From positions 1 to 7,934 of the forward strand of contig CAISKG010000167.1 in NCBI GenBank assembly GCA_903885855.1: a DNA stretch of 7,934 nt. Direction: 5' to 3'. Shown here in pieces: positions 1-6,164 of the stretch; positions within the stretch are counted from its first letter, which is position 1; each line of letters begins with the position of its first letter. This DNA is from an uncultured Planctomycetaceae bacterium. Lineage in GTDB: Bacteria; Planctomycetota; Planctomycetia; Pirellulales; UBA1268. The notes below the pieces were generated by a model. The model was not told the origin of the DNA. It saw only the letters and a list, made by a program, of their open reading frames with translations, and did no database searches. Made by a program: the position numbers and the translations under genes.

Positions 1-164
1 GCCCTGCCGACGCCCCGCCCGCCGTCGCCCCGCCCGCCGTCGCCCCACCCGCCGTCGCACCGCCCGCCGACGCACCGGCAGCGGATGCCGCGCCAGCCGA
101 CGCACCTCCCGCACCGCCCGCGGATCCGCCGCCGGCCGACGCAGTTCCCGCTCCGCCCGCCTGA
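1..164 (+). CDS. C-terminal end of an unidentified protein with a Pro/Ala-rich tail (5' end outside the window)
   Basis: The frame entering from the left edge reads through 53 codons and stops at TGA 162-164. Every residue seen is Pro, Ala, Val or Asp, starting PADAPPAVAPPAV and ending AVPAPPA. It contains a four-copy tandem repeat of a five-residue A-P-P-A-V/D unit. Tails of this kind are flexible, unstructured linkers or termini, often on secreted or envelope proteins; nothing here identifies the folded part of the protein. The next gene starts 71 bases downstream on the same strand, so the two may be co-transcribed. The reading frame is supported by the uninterrupted repeat and by the stop lying just before a good ribosome binding site for the next gene. 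A different frame could be used, but the in-phase 15-base repeat and the gene spacing favour this one. Confidence 0.6.
   Translation, partial: PADAPPAVAPPAVAPPAVAPPADAPAADAAPADAPPAPPADPPPADAVPAPPA
12..71 (+). repeat. 15-base tandem repeat, four copies, coding APPAV/APPAD
   Basis: Four consecutive 15-base units occupy 12-26, 27-41, 42-56 and 57-71. The first two are identical (GCC CCG CCC GCC GTC). The third has one change (CCA) and the fourth has GCA for the first Ala codon and GAC as the last codon. The unit is a multiple of three and sits in phase with the upstream gene, so copy-number change would lengthen or shorten the Pro/Ala tail without a frameshift. Confidence 0.85.
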
Positions 165-235
165 TCGTTTCCGTCCGACGTTCCCGTCCATGCACCCTGC
201 CGCCCGACGGCGGCGACCGCCAGGAGAGGCTTGCC

Positions 236-2563
236 ATGAAGAAGCCCAGCATCAACCTGAGCAAGGAATCGATCTCCGATTTCTTCCTCAACCACGGCGA
301 GAAGTTCGTGGTGGGGATCGTCGCCGCGCTCGCCTGCGGCCTCGTCTGGGGGGGTATCGACGCGGTTCGCACCAAGCCGGCCAAGCCCGAGCAGCGGCCG
401 AAGGTGATCGTCGACAAGGCCGACCAGGCCATGAAGCACATCGGCGAGTCGAAGGGGCCGCCGGCGGAGACTGCCAAGCGGCCGAGCATCGCCACGCAGG
501 TCGAGCCTTGGAAGGAGAAATTCGTGGCCACGCCGACGGTGGTCACGGAGTTCAACGCGCCGGTCACCGAGGAGAAGGTGAAGCGGTCGCAGCCGGAGGT
601 CCTGGCGCTGGCCGACGTGATCGTTCGGCCGGGCTGGGCGGTGCTCGCCGTTCCCCCGCCGACCCCGGAGGAGATCGCCGCCAAGCAGGCCGAGGAGGAG
701 GCGAACGACAAGAAGAAGCAGAAGCAGAAGCAGAAGGAGCAGAAGGAACTGGCCGGAAAGAAGAAGAGCAAGTTCTCGGCTCCCGGCTCCAACCCGCTCG
801 GCGGCGCCGAGGGATCCCCGTCGACGATGATGGGGTCGATGACCGGGATGGTGGCCGGGCCGGTCGCCGACGCGAAACTCGTTCCCTATTGCCTCGTGAT
901 GGCGCTGGTGCCGGTGACGCGGCAGCAGGAGGCCTTCCGCAAGGCCGCGCAGGGCTTCCTCATGGATGGCGACACGCCCCATTGGAGCGACTACCGCCTG
1001 GAGCGTGCCGAGGTGCCCGCCCGCGGCGTCGCCGACGCCGACTTGCAGTGGGCGAAGGTCGATCTCGACGAGCAGGTGAAGCTGTCGGAGGAGTGGCTCG
1101 GGTTCCAGCCCGACATCGCCCCCCCCGATCTGGTGCTCGATCCGAATTGGCAGATCCAGCCGCTCGGCCCCGAGTCGGCGCGGATCATGCCCTACGTGCT
1201 CCCGCTCCCGCAGCTCGCCGGCGAGCCGTGGGGGGTCGAGTCGCTGCATCCCTGGGTGGTGGAGCAGATGCGGAAGCGTCAGATCCTCGAGGACCGTCTC
1301 GCCGAGATGACCCGGGACGAGGTGGAGAAGTCCAGGCGCCCCAACCTCCTCGCCCCGGGTACCACGGGCGGCGCGTCGCCCGGCATGCCGCCGATGGGCG
1401 GCGGTCGCAGCATGATGCCACCGATGGGCGGGGCTGGCGGCCGCAGCATGATGCCGCCGATGGGCGGGGCTGGTGGTCGCAGCATGATGCCGCCGATGGG
1501 CGGGGCTGGCGGCCGCAGCATGATGCCGCCGATGGGCGGCCGCAGCATGATGCCCCCCGGCGGGCCTCCGGGGGGCGGCTCGGGCGACGATGGCGGCATG
1601 CAGGGAATCAACCTCGGCGGCCGCGTCCCCCCGACGGGCGCCGGCGGCGGCGGTCCCCCGGGCATGGGGGCTCCCGGCATGGCCAATCCCGGCTCGATGG
1701 CCACGATGATGTCGCAGATGTCCGGTGGCCAGGGCATGGGAACGGGCATGGGGATGATGGCCGGCCAGGCGATGCAGGAGCCGGAGTACCGGATGTTCCG
1801 CTTCATCGACACCACGGTGGAGCCGGGCAAGACCTACCGCTACCGGATCCGCGTCGCGGTGCGCAACCCCAACTACAGCCTGCCGGGCGAGTACCTCCTC
1901 GAGCCGGAGCTGGCGAAGTCGTCGTTCCTGCTGGCCCCCTGGTCGGAGCCGAGCGCGCCCACGCACGTCTCCGACAAGCACCGCTTCCTCGTCCGTTCGC
2001 TCAAGCGCGGCGAGCAGCGGAAGTCGAAGACGGGCTTCGAGGTGCTGGTGCTCGCGGAGAATCCCGCCAACGGCAACTACACGATGCGCACCCTGCAGGC
2101 CGAACTCGGTGGCCTGCTGAATCTCGAGAAGCGGCCGGTGCGCGGAGCCGACCCCAAGACCTCGGAGAACGTCGTCACCAACACGCTCCTCCTCGACGCC
2201 CGTGGCCGGCAGGACGAGCCGGAGCCGAAGAAGGGGGCCACCGCGCGGCCGAGCGAGCCGGTGGAGCTGCTCTTCCTGCGCGAGGACGGGTCGTTCGACG
2301 TCGTCACCGCGCAGGATTCGCTCCGCGACTTCGAGGCGTACGCTGCCACGCTCGCCGCGCCCGAGGGGGCCAAGAAGGACGAGGGTGAGGGGGGCTCGAC
2401 GCTCTTCGGCGGGGGCACCGGTGGCGCCTTCCTCGGCGGGCCGGGCGGCCCTGCAGGCCGGGCGTCGTCGCCACCGGGAAGCGGCGGCCCGCCGGCCGGC
2501 GGCCCCGGCGGACGGATCTCGGCGCCGCCGGGGGGCCCCCCCACCGGCGCCGGCGGCCGCTGA
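236..2563 (+). CDS. Membrane-anchored protein with Met/Gly/Pro tandem repeats and a fibronectin-III-like segment, function unknown
   Basis: A 775-residue protein that I do not recognise as a named family. ATG 236 is chosen because AGGAG lies at 222-226 with a 9-base spacer and a hydrophobic segment follows. Visible layout: a short N-terminus; one membrane segment at about residues 24-40 (FVVGIVAALACGLVWGG) followed by basic residues, reading as an uncleaved anchor; a folded region to about 140; a charged stretch at 145-180 rich in Glu then Lys/Gln (KKQKQKQKEQKE), possibly coiled coil; a mixed region at 215-375; Met/Gly/Pro low complexity at 375-515 with a 12-residue tandem repeat; a beta-rich segment at about 518-605 (VEPGKTYRYRIRV ... 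WSEPSAPTHV) resembling the second half of a fibronectin type III domain; and a Gly/Pro/Ala/Ser tail at 715-775. The bulk probably lies outside the cytoplasmic membrane. The neighbours are an upstream Pro/Ala-tailed protein and a downstream exported helical protein. A structural role in an envelope or secretion/pilus-type complex is possible but not shown. Confidence 0.9.
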   Translation: MKKPSINLSKESISDFFLNHGEKFVVGIVAALACGLVWGGIDAVRTKPAKPEQRPKVIVDKADQAMKHIGESKGPPAETAKRPSIATQVEPWKEKFVATPTVVTEFNAPVTEEKVKRSQPEVLALADVIVRPGWAVLAVPPPTPEEIAAKQAEEEANDKKKQKQKQKEQKELAGKKKSKFSAPGSNPLGGAEGSPSTMMGSMTGMVAGPVADAKLVPYCLVMALVPVTRQQEAFRKAAQGFLMDGDTPHWSDYRLERAEVPARGVADADLQWAKVDLDEQVKLSEEWLGFQPDIAPPDLVLDPNWQIQPLGPESARIMPYVLPLPQLAGEPWGVESLHPWVVEQMRKRQILEDRLAEMTRDEVEKSRRPNLLAPGTTGGASPGMPPMGGGRSMMPPMGGAGGRSMMPPMGGAGGRSMMPPMGGAGGRSMMPPMGGRSMMPPGGPPGGGSGDDGGMQGINLGGRVPPTGAGGGGPPGMGAPGMANPGSMATMMSQMSGGQGMGTGMGMMAGQAMQEPEYRMFRFIDTTVEPGKTYRYRIRVAVRNPNYSLPGEYLLEPELAKSSFLLAPWSEPSAPTHVSDKHRFLVRSLKRGEQRKSKTGFEVLVLAENPANGNYTMRTLQAELGGLLNLEKRPVRGADPKTSENVVTNTLLLDARGRQDEPEPKKGATARPSEPVELLFLREDGSFDVVTAQDSLRDFEAYAATLAAPEGAKKDEGEGGSTLFGGGTGGAFLGGPGGPAGRASSPPGSGGPPAGGPGGRISAPPGGPPTGAGGR
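1382..1555 (+). repeat. 36-base in-frame tandem repeat encoding SMMPPMGGAGGR
   Basis: The core unit codes for SMMPPMGGAGGR. Full 36-base copies start at 1409, 1445 and 1481. A fourth copy starting at 1517 is only 27 bases, missing three codons (AGG), and a partial copy starts at 1544 (SMMPPG). A diverged 27-base copy precedes the array at 1382-1408 (GMPPMGGGR). Copies differ by few substitutions (for example CCA for CCG at 1418-1420, GGT/CGT-type synonymous changes at 1472-1479). High identity with whole-codon length differences suggests recent expansion by slippage or unequal recombination while the frame is kept. Each full copy contributes three methionines. Confidence 0.92.
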
Positions 2564-2673
2564 CGCGCCGCGGCTGGAATGGCTGATGCCCGTCCACCCG
2601 GTCACCACCGTCGACGTTCCCTGACCCTGCGTCCCGCACCACACCACGCCCGAAGCTTCCGAGGACCCGAGCC

Positions 2674-4122
2674 ATGATCGCCCCCCTGCACGCCACGCCG
2701 CTCCGCGCCCCCCGGCCTGCCGGCCGCTCGGGGAAGCGGCGGCACCGTGTCTCGCTCCTGGGATCGCTGACGCTCGGCGTGGCGCTGGCGGCGTGCCCCG
2801 CCGCGGTCGCGCAGGACGACGGCGACGACCCGGCCGACGCCCCCCGCGCCGCCGTCGAAGCCGGCCGGGGCGCGGCGTGGGCCAAGATCGAGCAGGACGT
2901 GGAGAAGAACCTCAAGGAGGTCCTCCGGGCTCCCGGCGGGCTCGACGCCGCCGCCCGCACCTTCATCACCGAGAAGGCGGTCCCGCAGCTGGCCAACGAG
3001 GCGAATCGAGGGATGCTCGACCGCATCCGCCGCCGGGTGCGCGAGATCTTCCTCGCCGGCATCACCGACGACCGCACCTTCGACGACGCCTCGAAGGCGA
3101 TCGCCGATGCCGCGCTGGCGGTCGTCCGCGACCCCGACGCCTCGATTCCGGCTCGCGTCAACGCGATGCTCCTCGTCGGCGATCTCCGTGGCAAGGACGG
3201 CAAGGAGGGCACCGTCTGGCCGGGGGCGGTGGCTTCACTGGCGGCCGTGGCGGCCGACGCGGACGTCGACACGGGCGTGCGCGTGGCGGCGATGGCCGGC
3301 CTGGCGCGGCACGCCGACGCCGCGAGGCGGGCGGGCGGGGACAAGCTCAACGACTTCGCCAAGGCCGCGCGGCCGGCCGTGCTGGCGGTCGCGGTGCAGC
3401 CCGCCGACCCGCTCCGTCCGGCGGCCTCCGACTGGCTCTCGGCGCGGGCGCTCGCGCTGGTGACGAGCGTCACAAAATCGGCCTCCAAGGAATTCGCCGC
3501 GGCGCTCGTGAAGCTGATGAACGACCCCGCCCGGTCGCTCGACGTCCGCGTCCGGGCCGCGGCCGCGCTGGGGGCCACGGCCACGGCCAAGTCGGAGATC
3601 CAGGCGGCCGAGGCCGTCGGCTCGATCACCGAACTGGCGCTTGCCGTCGTCGAGGCCGACGAGGGGATCCTCCGCGACCGGCGCTACGAGCAGGGGCTCG
3701 CCGGTGGCACCTCGGGCGGCGGCACCCCCGCCTCGAGCGCCAGCAAGATGGTGTCGATGCAGATCACCGCCCCCGGCATGGCCGGCGGACCGGCGGCGCC
3801 GGTCGTGCCGCAGCTCGTGCCCGATCAGGCCCTGCGGCGCACCGCCTGGCGGCTGGCGGCCCTGGCCGATGCCATCCTCGACGAGGAGGGGAAGACCGGC
3901 GTCGCCGCCCTCCTCTCCGGCGAGGATCAGGAGAACTCGAAGGCCTACGCCGACCTCTACCGCGAGCAGGCGCTGGCGATCGACGCCGCCCGCACCGACG
4001 ACGCGCTGCTGGCGGCGGTGGCGATGATCCGGCCGGAGGAGGAGCTGCCGGTGGCCGCCGATGCCCCGGCGGTGAAGCCGGCGGCCACGGCGCCGGAGAG
4101 CGATCCCTTCGGCGGGAAGTGA
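2674..4122 (+). CDS. Exported or lipoprotein-type alpha-helical (HEAT-like) repeat protein, function unknown
   Basis: A 482-residue protein. ATG 2674 has GAGGA at 2661-2665 with an 8-base spacer. The N-terminus is a long basic region (KRRHR, residues 21-25) followed by a hydrophobic core (27-40), so it is exported. Two processing readings fit: lipobox LAAC with Cys41 as a lipidated residue, or signal peptidase I cleavage after AVA at 44-46 before QDDGDD. The mature part, from about 60 to 335, is a series of Ala/Leu/Val-rich helices with Asp-Pro turns and recurring patterns such as IPARVNAMLLVGDL, DTGVRVAAMAGLARH and LDVRVRAAAALGA, typical of HEAT/armadillo-like helical repeats that bind proteins. 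A Gly/Ser/Thr/Pro linker (343-378) separates a further helical region (383-452) and a Pro/Ala tail ending DPFGGK. No catalytic motif is seen. It lies 110 bases after the membrane-anchored gene, probably in the same unit; a scaffold role next to that protein is inference only. Confidence 0.88.
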   Translation: MIAPLHATPLRAPRPAGRSGKRRHRVSLLGSLTLGVALAACPAAVAQDDGDDPADAPRAAVEAGRGAAWAKIEQDVEKNLKEVLRAPGGLDAAARTFITEKAVPQLANEANRGMLDRIRRRVREIFLAGITDDRTFDDASKAIADAALAVVRDPDASIPARVNAMLLVGDLRGKDGKEGTVWPGAVASLAAVAADADVDTGVRVAAMAGLARHADAARRAGGDKLNDFAKAARPAVLAVAVQPADPLRPAASDWLSARALALVTSVTKSASKEFAAALVKLMNDPARSLDVRVRAAAALGATATAKSEIQAAEAVGSITELALAVVEADEGILRDRRYEQGLAGGTSGGGTPASSASKMVSMQITAPGMAGGPAAPVVPQLVPDQALRRTAWRLAALADAILDEEGKTGVAALLSGEDQENSKAYADLYREQALAIDAARTDDALLAAVAMIRPEEELPVAADAPAVKPAATAPESDPFGGK

Positions 4123-4171
4123 ACGGCCACCCGTCGCCGGCCCCGCACGCCACCCCAGGGCGGGCAGCCCA

Positions 4172-4200
4172 CGACGGGCCCGCTCACCCGGGCGGCGTCG
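4172..4200. terminator. GC-rich hairpin in the convergent gap, possible two-way terminator
   Basis: Between the stop of the + strand helical-repeat gene and the stop of the - strand ilvB gene, 4172-4176 (CGACG) pairs with 4196-4200 (CGTCG), and 4178-4182 (GCCCG) pairs with 4189-4193 (CGGGC). These leave a small internal loop and a 6-base terminal loop. There is no T-run on either side, so this is not a classical intrinsic terminator. Its place between converging genes makes a termination or transcript-end stabilising role reasonable, but hairpins of this strength arise often by chance in such GC-rich DNA. The rest of 4123-4267 shows nothing else. Confidence 0.3.
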
Positions 4201-4267
4201 GGCGGGCGCCGTGCACGCCCGAGCCGTGGTTGGAGACGATCCTCGATCGGCGATGGGCCCGCGTCGC

Positions 4268-6040
4268 TCACCGCTTGATCAGGTCGCGGACGGTCATCCC
4301 GGAGGGGATCATCGGCAGCACGTGCTCCTGGTAGGGCACCTGCACGTCGAGGAGCGCCGGGCCGGGGGCGTCGATGAGGCGCCGCAGCGCCGGCTCGAGG
4401 TCGCGCTTGGCCGAGATCGTCTCCGACGTCCAGCCGAATCCCCGGGCGATGGCCACGAAATCGGGATAGCGGTTGCCCGGGGAGATGCCGTCGCCGGCGC
4501 CGCGGGCCTCGGGGTGATCGACCGGCCCGAGGTAGGTGTGGGCCCGGTTGCCCTTGAAGAACCGGTCCTCCCACTGCACCACCATGCCCAGGTGCTGGTT
4601 GTTGAGCAGCAGCACCTTGACGGGGATGTTCTCGCACACGCAGGTGGCCAGCTCCTGGATGTTCATGAGGATGCTGCCGTCGCCGTCGATGTCGATGACC
4701 AGCGTGTCGGGGTTGGCGACCTTCGCCCCCATCGCGGCCGGCAGGCCGAAGCCCATCGTGCCCAGGCCGCTCGACGACACCCAGCTCCGCGGCCGGTTGA
4801 ACTTGAAGAACTGCGCCGCCCACATCTGATGCTGGCCCACGCCGACGGTCACGATCGGGTCGCGGTCGGCGGTGATCCGCGAGAGCAGGGCGATCGCCTC
4901 CTGCGCGAGGATCCCGGGGTAGGAGGTGTCGAAGGAGAAGGGATCCTCCTGTTTCCAGCCGGCGATCCGCTCGCGCCACGGCGCGAGGTCGGCGTCGGGG
5001 GCCACGACCGTGGCGTTGAGCTGGGCGAGCGCCTCCTTCACGTCGGCCACGATCGGCACGTGCACGAGCTTGTTCTTGTTGAGCTCGGAGGGGTCGATGT
5101 CGATGTGGACGATGAAGCTGTGCTGGGCGAAGGCCTCCACCTTGCCGGTGACGCGGTCGTCGAACCGCACCCCCACCGCGATGAGGAGATCGGCCTCGTC
5201 CACCGCATGGTTGGCGTAGACGCTGCCGTGCATGCCCAGCATGTCGAGGCAGAGGGGGTCGTCGGCGGGGAAGGCCCCCAATCCCATCAGCGTCATGGTC
5301 ACCGGGATCCCGGTGCGCCGGGCGAGTTCGCGCAGCTCGGCGGAGGCGTCGGCGGTGATCACGCCGCCGCCGGCGTAAATCACCGGCCGCTTCGAACGGC
5401 GGATGGCGGCCGCCACCTGGGCGATCTGCTCCGGGTGGGCGCGCCGGACCTCCGGGCGGTAGCCGGGGAGGTTCATCGGGGCGTCGTAGTCGGGCACGAT
5501 CTGCGCCAGCTGGATGTTCTTGGGGAGGTCCACCAGCACCGGCCCCGGACGGCCCGTCGTGGCGATGTGGAAGGCCTCGCGCATCACCCGGGCGATGTCG
5601 TTGGCGTCGGTGACGAGGTAGTGGTGCTTGGTGATCCCGCGGCAGACCTCGACGATCGGCGTCTCCTGGAACGCGTCGGTGCCGATGACGCTCGTGCCCA
5701 CCTGTCCGGTGAGCGCCAGGAGCGGCACGCTGTCGAGCTTCGCGTCGGCGATGGCGGTGACGAGGTTGAGCGCCCCGGGGCCGCTCGTCCCCATGCACAC
5801 CCCCACCCGCCCGCTGGTCCGGGCGTAGCCCTGGGCCGCGAACGCGCCCCCCTGCTCGTGACGGGGCAGGATCGTGCGGATCCGGTCGGCGCGGCGGGTG
5901 AGCGACTGGTGGAGCGGCATGCTCGCCCCGCCGGGATAGGCGAAGATCACGTCCACGCCGTGTGCCACGAGCGACTCGACCACGACGTCGGCACCGGAGA
6001 CGAGGGTCTCGTTCGTGCGCGGGCGGGAGGCGGTGGCCAT
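4268..6040 (-). CDS. ilvB: Acetolactate synthase (acetohydroxyacid synthase), large catalytic subunit, plant-like type
   Basis: 590 residues, normal for the catalytic subunit. The cytoplasmic enzyme uses thiamine diphosphate, Mg2+ and FAD to condense two pyruvates, or pyruvate with 2-oxobutyrate, at the first common step of valine, leucine and isoleucine synthesis. The N-terminal ThDP-pyrimidine domain has FAYPGGASM (33-41), catalytic Glu62 in LPRHEQGGAFAAQGYAR and GTSGPGALNLV (84-93). TGQVGTSVIGTDAFQE is at 111-126 and the central FAD-associated domain covers about 200-345. The C-terminal ThDP-diphosphate domain has the motif from GDGS (453-456) to NN (480-481), then GMVVQWEDRFF (485-495); the end is HVLPMIPSGMTV. 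The start is set by AGGAG 9 bases upstream. The frame stays open to 6319, but the extra 93 codons read Arg/Pro-rich, cross the divergent promoter region and enter the neighbouring gene. The regulatory small subunit (ilvH/ilvN) is not adjacent, since the downstream neighbour is convergent. Gly115 lies where plant enzymes have Pro197. Confidence 0.97.
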   Translation of the reverse strand: MATASRPRTNETLVSGADVVVESLVAHGVDVIFAYPGGASMPLHQSLTRRADRIRTILPRHEQGGAFAAQGYARTSGRVGVCMGTSGPGALNLVTAIADAKLDSVPLLALTGQVGTSVIGTDAFQETPIVEVCRGITKHHYLVTDANDIARVMREAFHIATTGRPGPVLVDLPKNIQLAQIVPDYDAPMNLPGYRPEVRRAHPEQIAQVAAAIRRSKRPVIYAGGGVITADASAELRELARRTGIPVTMTLMGLGAFPADDPLCLDMLGMHGSVYANHAVDEADLLIAVGVRFDDRVTGKVEAFAQHSFIVHIDIDPSELNKNKLVHVPIVADVKEALAQLNATVVAPDADLAPWRERIAGWKQEDPFSFDTSYPGILAQEAIALLSRITADRDPIVTVGVGQHQMWAAQFFKFNRPRSWVSSSGLGTMGFGLPAAMGAKVANPDTLVIDIDGDGSILMNIQELATCVCENIPVKVLLLNNQHLGMVVQWEDRFFKGNRAHTYLGPVDHPEARGAGDGISPGNRYPDFVAIARGFGWTSETISAKRDLEPALRRLIDAPGPALLDVQVPYQEHVLPMIPSGMTVRDLIKR

Positions 6041-6049
6041 GGGTGACGG

Positions 6050-6054
6050 CTCCT
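6050..6054 (-). promoter_or_regulatory. Ribosome binding site that fixes the ilvB start
   Basis: On the - strand the sequence reads AGGAG here, followed by a 9-base spacer and ATG at 6040-6038. No comparable site precedes the other in-frame ATGs further upstream at positions within the divergent gap and the neighbouring gene, and homology to the family begins just after this ATG. Confidence 0.75.
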
Positions 6055-6073
6055 GGAGGGCGGGACGGGGACA

Positions 6074-6102
6074 GCCCCTCAAAAATACACGATCCGAGGG
6101 GC
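6074..6102. promoter_or_regulatory. Perfect 7-bp inverted repeat, operator-like, in the divergent region
   Basis: The left arm GCCCCTC (6074-6080) and right arm GAGGGGC (6096-6102) are exact reverse complements. They flank a 15-base AT-richer spacer containing AAAAATACA. Arm centres are 22 bases apart, about two DNA turns, as expected for a dimeric regulator binding one face. It could instead form a stem in the ilvB leader RNA. No regulator is identifiable from the sequence. Confidence 0.4.
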
Positions 6103-6114
6103 GCCGCATCGGGG

Positions 6115-6135
6115 GGCGCGGCCGTTTTTCGCGCC
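6115..6135. other. Six-bp G:C hairpin with T-rich loop upstream of the DAHP synthase gene
   Basis: GGCGCG (6115-6120) pairs perfectly with CGCGCC (6130-6135) around the 9-base loop GCCGTTTTT. It ends 29 bases before the DAHP synthase ATG. It may be part of the 5' leader or simply of the promoter DNA. Six G:C pairs in this base composition can occur by chance, so a function is not established. Confidence 0.3.
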
Positions 6136-6152
6136 GTGCCGCCGCCGGGGAG

Positions 6153-6161
6153 TAGATTGGA
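6153..6161 (+). promoter_or_regulatory. Possible -10-like motif TAGATTGGA immediately before the DAHP synthase start
   Basis: TAGATT at 6153-6158 matches four of six positions of TATAAT, and its 3' end lies six bases before the ATG. If it were the -10 element, transcription would start at or next to the ATG, giving a leaderless or nearly leaderless mRNA. A closely similar string, TAGGCTGGA, occurs at 7387-7395 ahead of the last gene. No good -35 box is seen at the usual distance. Confidence 0.25.
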
Positions 6162-6164
6162 GGC

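Larger units (their letters stand above)
6041..6164. promoter_or_regulatory. Divergent control region between ilvB and the DAHP synthase gene
   Basis: These 124 bases must hold the start signals of both flanking genes if each has its own promoter. The region has the two most T/A-rich patches nearby, TCAAAAATACA (6079-6089) and GTTTTTC (6124-6130), which are candidate promoter cores on either strand. It also has two inverted repeats, described separately. No convincing -35/-10 pair can be named for ilvB. There is no leader peptide with branched-chain codons and no room for a T-box, so classical attenuation of ilvB is not supported. Confidence 0.6.

Noticed and set aside
1382..1555. CRISPR-like or intergenic repeat array
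   Set aside because: Units are contiguous without unique spacers, in frame and inside a coding region, so this is a protein-coding tandem repeat.
1279..1830. - strand frame with a GGIMLRPPAPPI repeat
   Set aside because: The repeat is just the reverse complement of the Met/Gly/Pro array; there is no independent start signal or domain.
85..2388. 767-codon open frame on the + strand overlapping the membrane-anchored protein gene
   Set aside because: It is the +1-shifted shadow of the gene at 236-2563: Arg/Gly/Ala-rich, no domain pattern, and it starts inside the upstream gene's tail. GC-rich coding DNA keeps alternate frames open.
2564..2673. Terminator or small gene in the 110-base gap between the two envelope-type genes
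   Set aside because: No convincing stem followed by T-run and no open frame with a ribosome binding site was found; only GAGGA for the next gene is evident.
2304..3629. 441-codon - strand open frame opposite the helical-repeat gene
   Set aside because: Ala/Ser/Arg-rich mirror of the + strand gene, which has a ribosome binding site and signal sequence; it also crosses the intergenic gap.
4211..6046. 611-codon + strand open frame opposite ilvB
   Set aside because: It is antisense to ilvB, and the His/Val/Asp-rich composition is the expected mirror of GC-biased codons.
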